A DNA stretch of 64,000 nt, taken from positions 53,410 to 117,409 of the forward strand of contig CAZQQC010000001.1 in assembly GCA_964595365.1 (NCBI GenBank). Reading direction: 5' to 3'. The translations under genes and the position numbers were made by a program. Shown here piece after piece: positions 9,176 through 17,943 of the stretch. Below the pieces are notes generated by a model. It was not told the origin of the DNA. It worked only from the letters and a program-made list of their open reading frames with translations, and made no database searches. Source of the stretch: Fen-1258 sp964595365. GTDB lineage: Bacteria > Bacteroidota > Ignavibacteria > Ignavibacteriales > Melioribacteraceae. Position 1 is the first letter of the stretch; the number at the start of each line of letters is the position of its first letter.

Positions 9176-9943
9176 TTAGGAAGCCTTGGAATCATTGCTA
9201 ATTTCTTTCTGTGCGTCTCCCGTTTCCAATTTTTTAATTGTTCCGGAAACATAACAGGGAATAAGATCGGTAGTTCCAAACTGAGCGCAATATTTTATAT
9301 CCGCAGCAAATCCATTTTCAATTAAAAGTTTTCCATGTTCGGATTCTTTTAGAAGCTTCAAAAGGTTTTTGCCAAATGTTTTATCGAGCACAAGACTTGC
9401 ACTGCCCGAATCGCTCACTTCGATATCATCGCTCAATGCTTTCATCTCGCCAATTAACCTTCCGGCGCAGACAGCGTCTTCCAAATTGAAACCTGCATTG
9501 TTACCCGCGCAAATAATTTCCAGGTCCTTGTTTAGATCGACCAGATAATTAGCGATAGCAGGCAAATTGTTGAAGCTGCAGACAAAAAGATTTTCTGAGA
9601 ATTTGGCTTTTACTATTGATTTCGAACCGTTAGTTGTGTAGAGAATAATCGATTTACCGGAAACAGCCGCCGGTGTATATTCCAACGGAGAATTACCAAG
9701 ATTAAATCCTTCCACTTTTTTCGTGTTGCGTTCACCGCCTAAAATAGTTTGACCTCCGAATGCATTACCGGAAACTTTCATTGCAAAATCTACTGTGCTG
9801 ACAGGGATAATTTCACGCGCCCCGTTTTTTAAAGCCGTTACTATTACTGTGGTTGCACGCAGTACATCAATTACTACAGAAGTCTTGCCCGTAAAATACA
9901 GTTCGTCAAAATGATGATTTGAATAATGTACGTTAATCTTCAT
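9176..9943 (-). CDS. comB: 2-phosphosulfolactate phosphatase family protein (ComB)
   Basis: This 255-residue protein matches ComB, which hydrolyses 2-phosphosulfolactate to sulfolactate. It starts MKINVHYSNHHFDELYFTGKTSVVIDVLRATTVIVTALKNGA, where VIDVLRATT is the family signature; GERNTKKVEGFNLGNSP and LYTTNGSK are further motifs. In methanogens the enzyme serves coenzyme M synthesis, but bacterial ComB proteins are common outside that pathway. No other coenzyme M or sulfolactate genes are nearby, so the physiological substrate here is uncertain. It lies between gcvT and ftsK. Confidence 0.88.
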   Translation of the reverse strand: MKINVHYSNHHFDELYFTGKTSVVIDVLRATTVIVTALKNGAREIIPVSTVDFAMKVSGNAFGGQTILGGERNTKKVEGFNLGNSPLEYTPAAVSGKSIILYTTNGSKSIVKAKFSENLFVCSFNNLPAIANYLVDLNKDLEIICAGNNAGFNLEDAVCAGRLIGEMKALSDDIEVSDSGSASLVLDKTFGKNLLKLLKESEHGKLLIENGFAADIKYCAQFGTTDLIPCYVSGTIKKLETGDAQKEISNDSKAS

Positions 9944-9944
9944 G

Positions 9945-11027
9945 TCAGTTTTTCACAAATGGAAGTTTGGTAATAACCGCCGGAACTTCTTTTCCGCGTA
10001 TTACAAAATTTACCGCAGCTCCTTCTTTGGCAAATTGTGTTTCAACATATCCAAGCGCAATTGCTTTTTCAAGGATCGGACTTACCGTTCCGCTGGTAAT
10101 ATGACCGATCACGTTTCCGTTGACCGAGATATTATAACCGTGCCGCGGAAACGCTTTTTCTTCGGAAACCATCGGAACGAGTTTTCGTTTTGTTCCTTCT
10201 TCTTTAACTTTAACCAAAACATTCTTCGCGATAAATTCATTTTTCTTCAGCTTCGTAATCCAGCCAAGTCCGGCTTCTATAGTATTGGTTGTTTGATCGA
10301 TATCGTTTCCGTAGAGACAGAAACCCATTTCAAGACGCAAAGAATCACGAGCACCAAGTCCAACAGGCTGAATGTTAAATTCTTTTCCAGCATCAAACAG
10401 TTCGTTCCAAACTTTTTCTGCAATAGTTCCGTCTCCCTTGAAATATAATTCGTAACCGAGCTCGCCGGTATAGCCGGTTCTGGAAACTATCATTTTAATG
10501 CCGGCAATTTTAGCAAAGAAGAAGTGATAGTATTCAAGATCGATAGTTTTATCGCAAATTCTTTGAACGACGTTTTTCGACTTCGGACCTTGAACCGCGA
10601 GCAAAGAATATTCATCACTCTCATCCAGCAACTCTATGCCGAAAATGTTATTCTCCTTCATCCAGTTGAAATCTTTGTCTTTATTAGACGCATTGACAAC
10701 AAGCATAAATTCTTTTTCGTTAATGCGATAAACCAGCAAGTCGTCTACAATACCGCCGTCGGTATAACACATGGCAGAATACTGTACTCTTCCGTTTGTT
10801 AAAAGAGATGCATCGTTTACAGTAATGTGCTGAACAAAATCCAACGCCTTATCCCCGCGTATAATAATTTCGCCCATGTGTGAAACATCGAACACGCCAA
10901 CAGAATTGCGCACAGCTTTGTGTTCTGCAATAATAGATGAATACTGAACAGGCATCTTGAATCCCGCAAAGTCAACTAACTTTGCGCCTAGTTTTTCATG
11001 AATTGAATAAAATTTTGTCTTTTTCAT
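9945..11027 (-). CDS. gcvT: Glycine cleavage system aminomethyltransferase (T-protein)
   Basis: This 360-residue enzyme releases ammonia from the aminomethyl group on lipoylated GcvH and transfers the one-carbon unit to tetrahydrofolate. Motifs are typical of GcvT: FAGFKMPVQY near the start, VFDVSHMGEI near 44-53, VSRTGYTGELGYELYF near 173-188, GLGARDSLRLEMGFCLYG near 225-242, and a C-terminal GHITSGTVSP. The YgfZ-only motif is absent. The other glycine cleavage genes (gcvH, gcvP) are not in this window. It ends one base before comB starts. Confidence 0.95.
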   Translation of the reverse strand: MKKTKFYSIHEKLGAKLVDFAGFKMPVQYSSIIAEHKAVRNSVGVFDVSHMGEIIIRGDKALDFVQHITVNDASLLTNGRVQYSAMCYTDGGIVDDLLVYRINEKEFMLVVNASNKDKDFNWMKENNIFGIELLDESDEYSLLAVQGPKSKNVVQRICDKTIDLEYYHFFFAKIAGIKMIVSRTGYTGELGYELYFKGDGTIAEKVWNELFDAGKEFNIQPVGLGARDSLRLEMGFCLYGNDIDQTTNTIEAGLGWITKLKKNEFIAKNVLVKVKEEGTKRKLVPMVSEEKAFPRHGYNISVNGNVIGHITSGTVSPILEKAIALGYVETQFAKEGAAVNFVIRGKEVPAVITKLPFVKN

Positions 11028-11039
11028 TTTAAACCGGAA

Positions 11040-11687
11040 TTATTTTTGCGATAATTTTTTCCAATCACTCAAAAATTTTTCTAGACCGATATCCGTAAGC
11101 GGATGACGGAATAATTTTTCAATAACATCAAACGGCATTGTTGCAACATCCGCACCCATCAAAGCGGCATCAACAAGGTGAAGCGGATTGCGGATGCTGG
11201 CTACAAGTACCTGTGTTGTATAATTATAATTTTTGTAAATCTGAACAATCTGCTGAACCAGATCCATTCCAACATGACTTATGTCATCCAGACGGCCAAC
11301 AAACGGACTGATATATGTAGCGCCTGCTTTTGCCGCAAGCAAAGCTTGCGATGGCGAAAAACACAGTGTTACATTTGTATTTATTCCTTCTTCGCTCAAA
11401 GATTTAACAGCTTTAATTCCTTCTTTAATAAGCGGAACCTTAACAACAATATTTTTATGAATCTTAGAAAGTTCCCGGGCTTCTTTCATAATTTCATCGT
11501 AACCCGTAGAAACGACTTCGGCGCTGATTGGACCGTCAACAATCTTCACAATTTCATTCAGCAATTCGCGAAAATTCATTCCTTCTTTAGATACCAACGA
11601 CGGATTCGTTGTAACGCCATCCAGCAAACCGTAGGAAGCAGCTTCTTTTATTTCTTTTAAGTTAGCAGTATCAATAAAAAATTTCAT
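11040..11687 (-). CDS. Fructose-6-phosphate aldolase / TalC-type transaldolase
   Basis: The protein of 215 residues starts MKFFIDTANLKEIKEA and carries DGVTTNPSLVSKEG and NIVVKVPL, in which the lysine forms the Schiff base. Its size is that of the short subfamily (TalC/FSA, about 215-220) rather than the classical transaldolase of 310 or more residues, so it acts on three- and six-carbon sugar phosphates as either transaldolase or aldolase. The start at 11,687 is preferred over an in-frame ATG five codons earlier because GGAAGGA sits a few bases upstream of it and the aligned family starts there. Confidence 0.93.
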   Translation of the reverse strand: MKFFIDTANLKEIKEAASYGLLDGVTTNPSLVSKEGMNFRELLNEIVKIVDGPISAEVVSTGYDEIMKEARELSKIHKNIVVKVPLIKEGIKAVKSLSEEGINTNVTLCFSPSQALLAAKAGATYISPFVGRLDDISHVGMDLVQQIVQIYKNYNYTTQVLVASIRNPLHLVDAALMGADVATMPFDVIEKLFRHPLTDIGLEKFLSDWKKLSQK

Positions 11688-11776
11688 CTTGATTCCTTCC
11701 ATTTAATTATACGTTTTCTCTAACGGAAAGTTAATAAAAATCGAAACAATAATAAGTGACCAAAAAACGTCAGTAT

Positions 11777-13396
11777 TTATGCGTATTCTCTTGTCACATC
11801 TTCCCCGGTTTTAGAGGACAGAAAATGAAATGATTGCGGGTTCAATTTTAAATCTTCTAAGATTCTTATTCGAACAAAATATTTTATTTGTAATTTCAAC
11901 CGGGTAGAAATAATTCCTTCTTTCATTTTTTCTGCAAGCGAAGGATGAACTTTCAGAACAAGCGCTTTTCCTTTTCCTTCCAGCCGGTACCTTTTCAGCC
12001 AACCGTCAATTTCATGTATCAGGTTTGATTTTTTAGTAAGATAACCGCTGCCGCCGCAGTAAGGGCATGCTTCATTCATCGACTGCAAAATATTTTCGCG
12101 AACACGTTCCCGTGTAATTTGCACTAAGCCGAATTCTGTCATCGGCAGTAATGCAGTTTTTGCACGGTCTTTTCTGAATTCTTTTTTCAGCTCATCGTAA
12201 ATTTTCTTACGGTTCTTTTCATCTTCCAGATCAATAAAATCCACAACTATTAATCCGCCAATATCCCGAAGCCGAAGCTGGCGTACAATTTCACGCGCGG
12301 CTTCTAAATCTGTTTTGAGCGAATTTAGTTCCTGATCTTTCTTTGCAGCGTAGCGACCGCTGTTAACATCAATTACCACCATTGCTTCCGTATGTTCAAT
12401 TACTATGTGACCGCCGCTCGGCAGCGCAACCTTTCTTCCCATCAAACCTTTTATTTGCTGATCGATCTTGAAGGCTTCAAAAATCGGTTCTTCACCTTTA
12501 TACAATTCAACTCTTTCCAGCAGAGAAGGCTGAACATACTGAACATAATTCCGGATCTCTTTCAAAAGTTTTCTTGAATCGACAAACACTTTTGAAACAT
12601 CCGGTGTGAACAGATCGCGTATGACACTGATTGTAGTGCTCAAGTCTTTGTAGAGAAGAGCCGGCGGTTCTTCTTTTTTCGCATCTTCCTGCATATCCGC
12701 CCAAATTTTTATCAGGTATTTCAGATCGGCAGAAAGGGATTCTTCCGTTTGATCTTTTGCTGCGGTTCTGATGATCAAACCGCAGCTCTGCGGAATAATA
12801 CCGCGTGCAATTCTGCGCAGTCTTTTCCGTTCGCGGTAATCAGAAATTTTTTTAGAAACACCAATTTTATTATCAAGAGGAAGAAGAACACAAAACCGTC
12901 CCGGTATCGAAATTGAAGATGTTACACGCACGCCTTTATCTTTAACCGGTTCTTTTATTATCTGAATTAATATTTCTTCCCCTTTGTAAAGCTTGGGTAT
13001 CTGCCGTTCTCTCTGTTCCGGTTTTTCCTTTTCCACAACAGGTTTAGGTTCAGCAGGCGGAGCTTTAACAGAAGTTTGTGTTCCGGTTGCAGTTTCGGTT
13101 TGGGAAGTTTCTTCATCATTGTCATCCGTCTCGTCGTCTTCATCAAGAAGATCTTGAAGAGCTTCGGTGCGCTCGCCAATATCGGAAAAGTGTAAGAACG
13201 CATCATGTTTCATACCTATATCTATAAATGCTGCGCGGATGCCCGGCAATACTCTTGCAACTTTACCGAGATAAACATCCCCCACCATCCTTCGTTTTTC
13301 CGGATGATCGACAAAAAAATCTACGAGATTTCCCTCTTCGGTAATAGCAACGTGATTCTGAGTTGTAGAAGAGGTTATAATTATTTCCTTATTCAT
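11777..13396 (-). CDS. rng: Ribonuclease G/E family endoribonuclease
   Basis: This 539-residue protein matches RNase G, a 5'-end-sensing endonuclease for rRNA maturation and mRNA decay. An S1 domain covers about 36-160, with VGDVYLGKVARVLPGIRAAFIDIG at its start. An acidic, T/P-rich segment at about 75-135 interrupts it. The DNase I-like catalytic part contains VVIDVNSGRY and GLIVVDFIDLED with the magnesium-binding aspartates. CPYC at about 443-446 is the zinc-link that holds the dimer. There is no long C-terminal scaffold, so it is RNase G-like rather than a full RNase E. Confidence 0.95.
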   Translation of the reverse strand: MNKEIIITSSTTQNHVAITEEGNLVDFFVDHPEKRRMVGDVYLGKVARVLPGIRAAFIDIGMKHDAFLHFSDIGERTEALQDLLDEDDETDDNDEETSQTETATGTQTSVKAPPAEPKPVVEKEKPEQRERQIPKLYKGEEILIQIIKEPVKDKGVRVTSSISIPGRFCVLLPLDNKIGVSKKISDYRERKRLRRIARGIIPQSCGLIIRTAAKDQTEESLSADLKYLIKIWADMQEDAKKEEPPALLYKDLSTTISVIRDLFTPDVSKVFVDSRKLLKEIRNYVQYVQPSLLERVELYKGEEPIFEAFKIDQQIKGLMGRKVALPSGGHIVIEHTEAMVVIDVNSGRYAAKKDQELNSLKTDLEAAREIVRQLRLRDIGGLIVVDFIDLEDEKNRKKIYDELKKEFRKDRAKTALLPMTEFGLVQITRERVRENILQSMNEACPYCGGSGYLTKKSNLIHEIDGWLKRYRLEGKGKALVLKVHPSLAEKMKEGIISTRLKLQIKYFVRIRILEDLKLNPQSFHFLSSKTGEDVTREYA

Positions 13397-13414
13397 TTAA
13401 AACCTTTTATGTTC

Positions 13415-14482
13415 TTATCCCAGCACGTGGGCATTTTCTTCAGCCAGCCAGAAAAGAATTTTCTTTTGAAATTTTTTATGAATTTCTTTATTGGCTTCTG
13501 AATTACAGACACCGTTTAAATTTTTGTTTGTATGTTCTGATAACAGCGAACGCAAAGCGTTCAAATTTTTTACCGCGAATATTTTTTCAAGCAGAAAACT
13601 TATTCCACAGCTATGCCTGAAGTACCAAATTGAATGTTTCTTGGCTTTATCAAGCGCTACCGGTTCGCCGAATTCCTTCTGCAGCAAATCAATCTGTTTC
13701 AAAATAGTGTCCAGTACTATTGCAGCATCGGGCTCACCCGGATCGATTCCTGTTTCTACCAACAGATTGTAACGTGAAAAGATAAACGGATTTCCAAGCG
13801 CACCGCGTGCAATCATTGCAGAGTCGCAGCCGGTTTGCTCTATCATGTTCTTCACGTCATCGGGCGTGAACATCGAACCATTCCCCACAACAGGAATGCC
13901 GATATTCTCTTTAACTTTTTTTATCCATTCCCAATCGGCAATTGTATCATATTTGTCGGTTCGCGCTCTTGCATGAACAAAAACCAGTGAAGCGCCGTTA
14001 TCTTCTACGGCTTTCACGGCTTCAATGATATTTATTTTTGTCCGGTCTTTGCCTAACCGCAATTTAGCGGATACCGGCACACTGCCGGCACTGTCAACCA
14101 TTTTGCGAATTATCTTTCCAATCCTTTGAGGATCATCCAGCAAAGCGGCTCCCATGCTATGAGAGCAAACTTTTTCGACCGGACATCCAGCGTTAAGATC
14201 AATTAAATCCGGATTCAGTTTTGCAATTTCTTTTGTTGCTTCTCCTAAAATATCCGGATCGTTTCCAAGTACCTGAACGCCAATAGGTTTTTCCGATCTG
14301 TTAAACGATAGATGCCGCAAAGTTTCAAATTCATTTTTGATAACACCGAGCGCGCTAACCATTTGTGTAAATGTTAATCCCGCTCCATGCTCTTTACATA
14401 TCATCCGGAAAGACGAGTCGGTCACCTCAGCCATCGGGGCTAAGAAAAGTTTCTTGCCTGTTTTAAGGTTACCGGCTTCCAT
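13415..14482 (-). CDS. dusB: tRNA-dihydrouridine synthase (DusB type)
   Basis: This 355-residue flavoprotein reduces uridines in the tRNA D-loop. The TIM barrel starts with KLFLAPMAEVTDSSFRMICKEHGA, and the signature LIDLNAGCPVEKV near residue 100 includes the catalytic cysteine. VHARARTDKY and VPVVGNGSMF are FMN/tRNA-contacting loops. The motif order fits the DusB branch. It lies between pnp and rng, 18 bases upstream of the latter, so it may share their transcript. Confidence 0.93.
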   Translation of the reverse strand: MEAGNLKTGKKLFLAPMAEVTDSSFRMICKEHGAGLTFTQMVSALGVIKNEFETLRHLSFNRSEKPIGVQVLGNDPDILGEATKEIAKLNPDLIDLNAGCPVEKVCSHSMGAALLDDPQRIGKIIRKMVDSAGSVPVSAKLRLGKDRTKINIIEAVKAVEDNGASLVFVHARARTDKYDTIADWEWIKKVKENIGIPVVGNGSMFTPDDVKNMIEQTGCDSAMIARGALGNPFIFSRYNLLVETGIDPGEPDAAIVLDTILKQIDLLQKEFGEPVALDKAKKHSIWYFRHSCGISFLLEKIFAVKNLNALRSLLSEHTNKNLNGVCNSEANKEIHKKFQKKILFWLAEENAHVLG

Positions 14483-14531
14483 AAACTTTCTAAGCGGTTA
14501 ATCGAAAAATCTTTTTCAACGGCATCAAAGG

Positions 14532-16646
14532 TTAGAATTGTTCTTCGTTGTTCTCTTCACCGTTCTCCTTTGTTTCTTTCAAGAGTACTTTTCTTGATAG
14601 AGAAAACTTTCCGCCTTCGATACCGACAAGCTTCACTTTAATCATATCGCCTTCTTTCAACGCATCGGTAACTTTATTGATGCGTTTGTTATCGATTTGG
14701 GAAATATGAAGTAAGCCTTGCGTGCCGGGCAAAAATTCTACAAACGCACCAAATTCTTTTATACTTGCAACTTTACCGTTATAAATTTTTCCAACTTCCG
14801 GCTCGGCTGTAAGCCATTTAATATATTCTTTGGCTTCTTTAGCCAATTTAGCGTTTTGACCGGCAATGCTAACGGTTCCATCTTCTTCAATATTGATCTC
14901 AACGCAGAAATCCTTCTGCATCTTCTGAATAACTTTTCCACCGGGTCCAATTACAGCGCCGATCTTATCTGTCGGGATCTTCGTGGTGTAAATTCTTGGC
15001 GCAAAAGATGAAATGCCTTCGCGCGGAGAAGATATAGCCTCGTTCATAATTTTCAAAATGTGAAGTTTTCCTTCTTTTGCCTGCTCAAGAGCTTTTTCAA
15101 TAATCTCGTACGAGATGCCTTGAATCTTTATGTCCATCTGGAAACCGGTAATTCCGTTTTCCGAACCGGCAACTTTGAAATCCATATCGCCAAGGTGATC
15201 TTCATTGCCAAGTATGTCGGAAAGAATTGCGTACCGATCTCCTTCTTTTATTAGCCCCATCGCAATGCCGGCAATTGCACATTTTACCGGAACACCTCCG
15301 TCCATTAATGCAAGCGAACCCGCACAAACGGTTGCCATTGATGATGAACCGTTCGATTCGAGAATATCGGAGTTCAAGCGAATCATATAGGGAAATTTGT
15401 CTTCAAATGGAACAATATTTTTTAGCGAACGTTCTGCCAGGTTTCCGTGGCCGACCTCTCTTCTGCCTACACCCGAAAATCTTCCGACTTCACCAACGCT
15501 GAATGGAGGAAAGTTGTAATGAAGAATAAATCTTTTTTTGTATTCGCCCTGAAGCCCGTCAATTATCTGTTCATCACTTTTCGAACCGAGAGTTAAAGTA
15601 GTTAAGCTTTGTGTTTCGCCGCGAGTAAAAAGTGCCGTTCCGTGAACGCGAGGGAGGATTCCGAGTTCAACAGAAATCGGCCTGATCTGTTTTGTGTTTC
15701 TTCCGTCCAGGCGCAATCCTTCTTCGAGAATTCTTTTACGCATCAATTCTTTTTCCATATCATGAAGAATCGATTTTATTACCTCTTCCTGTTCCGGATA
15801 TCTTTCGGCGAGAGCGGCAAGAACTTCATCGGTTAATTTGCTGTTTGTTTCGGATCGTTCTTCTTTTGTTAGAACGGATGCAACAATAGTTTTGAATTTT
15901 TCGAAAGCCAAAGCATTAACATCGTTCAAAAGATTTTGATCAATTTCTTTTTTCGGAATTTCCATTTTCGATTTACCGCAAAGCGCTCGAAGTTCGTTCT
16001 GAACCGCCACAATTTTTTTAATTTCTGCATGAGCAAACATGAGTGCATCGAGCATTTCTTTTTCGCTTACTTCTTTAGCCTCGCCTTCAACCATCATGAT
16101 GGAACTTTCGGTGCCTGCAACAACAAGTTCGATATCGCTTTCTTCAATTTCCTGGAAAGAAGGATTGATGACTAACTTGCCGTTTACTCTGCCAACGCGA
16201 ACTTCGCCGATTGGTTCAAGAAATGGAATGTTGGAAATGGTAAGCGCGGCAGATGCGGCACAGGCAGAAATTACGTCCGGCTCATTCTCGTTATCGAATG
16301 AATAAACAAATGCGGCTAACTGTGTATCGTTCACATATTCGTCGGGAAACAGTGGACGAATCGGGCGGTCGACCAATCGTGCGCTTAAGACTTCCTTATC
16401 GCTAGGTTTGCCTTCGCGCTTAAAAAATCCTCCCGGAATTTTTCCGGCAGCAAAGGATTTTTCTCTGTACTCTACACTAAGCGGAAAGAAATCGACATCG
16501 TCACGAACTTCACCGGCAACGACTGTTACCAAAACCATTGTATCGCCATAACGGGCAACAACAGCTCCGTTTGCTTGCTTAGCCAGTTTTCCCGTCTCAA
16601 AAATTAGTTTGTGTTTTCCTATTTGTACTTCTTTGGTATAGATCAT
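14532..16646 (-). CDS. pnp: Polyribonucleotide nucleotidyltransferase (PNPase)
   Basis: At 704 residues this is a full-length PNPase, the phosphorolytic 3'-to-5' exonuclease of mRNA decay. Two RNase PH-like domains are visible: the first begins with KLIFETGKLAKQANGAVVARYG, the second with RGETQSLTTLTLG and SDILGNEDHLGDMDFKVAG. The KH domain has GAVIGPGGKVIQ at about 563-574, and the S1 domain (about 620-690) has YNGKVASIKEFGAFVEFLPG. The gene follows rpsO by 12 bases, the conserved rpsO-pnp pair. Confidence 0.97.
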   Translation of the reverse strand: MIYTKEVQIGKHKLIFETGKLAKQANGAVVARYGDTMVLVTVVAGEVRDDVDFFPLSVEYREKSFAAGKIPGGFFKREGKPSDKEVLSARLVDRPIRPLFPDEYVNDTQLAAFVYSFDNENEPDVISACAASAALTISNIPFLEPIGEVRVGRVNGKLVINPSFQEIEESDIELVVAGTESSIMMVEGEAKEVSEKEMLDALMFAHAEIKKIVAVQNELRALCGKSKMEIPKKEIDQNLLNDVNALAFEKFKTIVASVLTKEERSETNSKLTDEVLAALAERYPEQEEVIKSILHDMEKELMRKRILEEGLRLDGRNTKQIRPISVELGILPRVHGTALFTRGETQSLTTLTLGSKSDEQIIDGLQGEYKKRFILHYNFPPFSVGEVGRFSGVGRREVGHGNLAERSLKNIVPFEDKFPYMIRLNSDILESNGSSSMATVCAGSLALMDGGVPVKCAIAGIAMGLIKEGDRYAILSDILGNEDHLGDMDFKVAGSENGITGFQMDIKIQGISYEIIEKALEQAKEGKLHILKIMNEAISSPREGISSFAPRIYTTKIPTDKIGAVIGPGGKVIQKMQKDFCVEINIEEDGTVSIAGQNAKLAKEAKEYIKWLTAEPEVGKIYNGKVASIKEFGAFVEFLPGTQGLLHISQIDNKRINKVTDALKEGDMIKVKLVGIEGGKFSLSRKVLLKETKENGEENNEEQF

Positions 16647-16658
16647 TTAATTTCCTTT

Positions 16659-16928
16659 TTACTTTCTAATGTTCAATTCTTTAATAATGTTACGATACCT
16701 TTCAATATCTTTTTCGCCGAGATAATCAAGCAGTCTTCTTCTTTTACCAACAAGCTGCATTAAACCTCTTCGTGAAGCATGATCTTTTTTGTGTTCTTCG
16801 AAGTGACCTGTTAGGCGATTGATTCTTTCGGTAAGAAGCGCAATCTGTACCTCGGTAGTACCGCTGTCTTTGTCACCTTTACCGTACTTTTTAATTATTG
16901 CAAATTTCTCTTCTTTTGATAACAGCAT
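16659..16928 (-). CDS. rpsO: 30S ribosomal protein S15
   Basis: This 89-residue protein is uS15, an early-binding protein of the 30S platform. It holds DSGTTEVQIALLTERINRLTGHFEEHKKDHASRRGL split over the expected helices and ends DIERYRNIIKELNIRK. The start at 16,928 is chosen because AGGAG lies 8 bases upstream and the protein then begins MLLSKEEKF; an earlier in-frame ATG at 16,991 would add 21 residues unlike the family. A structured leader precedes it. Confidence 0.97.
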   Translation of the reverse strand: MLLSKEEKFAIIKKYGKGDKDSGTTEVQIALLTERINRLTGHFEEHKKDHASRRGLMQLVGKRRRLLDYLGEKDIERYRNIIKELNIRK

Positions 16929-16961
16929 TTTGTTACTCCTTTTTTGTTTGTTCGATGTAAT

Positions 16962-16996
16962 CCCAGTAACAATCCGGAAGAGCCGGATCAACCGGG
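16962..16996 (-). promoter_or_regulatory. Candidate structured leader of rpsO
   Basis: Read on the minus strand, the 80 bases between ribF and rpsO can fold into an outer 6-bp helix CCCGGT/ACTGGG and an inner perfect hairpin ATCCGG-CTCTT-CCGGAT. The ribosome-binding site lies about 20 bases further on. S15 represses its own mRNA through several unrelated leader folds in different phyla, so this may be another. No uridine tract follows the hairpin, so simple termination is unlikely. The assignment is inference from structure and position. Confidence 0.45.
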
Positions 16997-17008
16997 ATTA
17001 ATTAGTTT

Positions 17009-17941
17009 TTAAAATTTATTTTTTAATTCGAGCGCAATCTTTTTATCCGTTTCGATTTGATGTACCAAAGCATCTTTCGACTCAAACTTCTTCTCTTCGC
17101 GCAGGCGTTTTAGGAACGATACTTTGAATTCTTTACCGTAAATGTCGCGGCTGAAATTTAATATGTGAACTTCGAGAACAAGCTCGTGCTTGTGTTCAAA
17201 AGTCGGTCTGTAACCTATATTCATTATCCCGAAATGATTTTCGTTTTCGACACGACAAGAAACAAAGTAAACTCCTTTCATAGGTATAGATTTGCCCGGT
17301 TCATCAAGTTTTATGTTTGCCGTTGGAAATCCAAGCAGACGTCCTCGTTGCGCACCAATAACCACAGTGCCAGATAAAGAATAATTTCTTCCAAGAAAAA
17401 AGTTTGCTTTATCGATATTACCTTCCGCCAGAGCATTTCTAATTGCAGTACTGCTTACAATTTCCGTTTCAACGGTCACAGGTGCAACGTCGATCACTTC
17501 AAAACCATAAGCATTCCCGATTTCGCGGAGCTTATTTACATTGCCCAATCTGTCTTTGCCGAATTTGTGATCGTAACCGATAACCATTTTTGCAGCACCG
17601 ATTTTTTCAACAACATATTTTTCGATAAACTCTTCCGAGGTCAGTTTCGAGAATTCTTCGGTAAAGTTTATCACCGCCAAATTGTCAATTCCACCGGCTT
17701 CAAGAATTTCTTTTTTTTCAGCAAGCGACGTTAGAATTTTCAAATCGAAATTTTTTGAAACTATCGATCTTGGGTGAGGATCGAACGTAATGACAAAACT
17801 GCTGCCATTAATTTGCCCGGCACATTTTTTTACTTCATTCAGAATTTCGAAGTGCCCTATATGCAATCCATCAAAAGAACCAACTGTAACCACAGGTTTA
17901 TTCACTTTTTTTATTTCAGAATCGCCGCTGAATATTTTCAT
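17009..17941 (-). CDS. ribF: Bifunctional riboflavin kinase / FMN adenylyltransferase
   Basis: This 310-residue enzyme makes FMN and then FAD from riboflavin. The N-terminal nucleotidyltransferase domain has VGSFDGLHIGHFEIL near residues 22-36 with the HxGH motif, VITFDPHPR and VIGYDHKFGKDR. SSTAIRNAL is the ISSTxxR motif. The C-terminal kinase domain starts near 185 with GAQRGRLLGFPTANI (PTAN motif) and later KGVYFV and LEVHILNF. The gene starts 2 bases after truB stops, in the common truB-ribF-rpsO order. Confidence 0.95.
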   Translation of the reverse strand: MKIFSGDSEIKKVNKPVVTVGSFDGLHIGHFEILNEVKKCAGQINGSSFVITFDPHPRSIVSKNFDLKILTSLAEKKEILEAGGIDNLAVINFTEEFSKLTSEEFIEKYVVEKIGAAKMVIGYDHKFGKDRLGNVNKLREIGNAYGFEVIDVAPVTVETEIVSSTAIRNALAEGNIDKANFFLGRNYSLSGTVVIGAQRGRLLGFPTANIKLDEPGKSIPMKGVYFVSCRVENENHFGIMNIGYRPTFEHKHELVLEVHILNFSRDIYGKEFKVSFLKRLREEKKFESKDALVHQIETDKKIALELKNKF

Positions 17942-17943
17942 AA

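Noticed and set aside
16929..16991. Upstream extension of S15 by 21 residues
   Set aside because: The extension reads through the structured leader and bypasses the strong AGGAG; the family starts at the later ATG.
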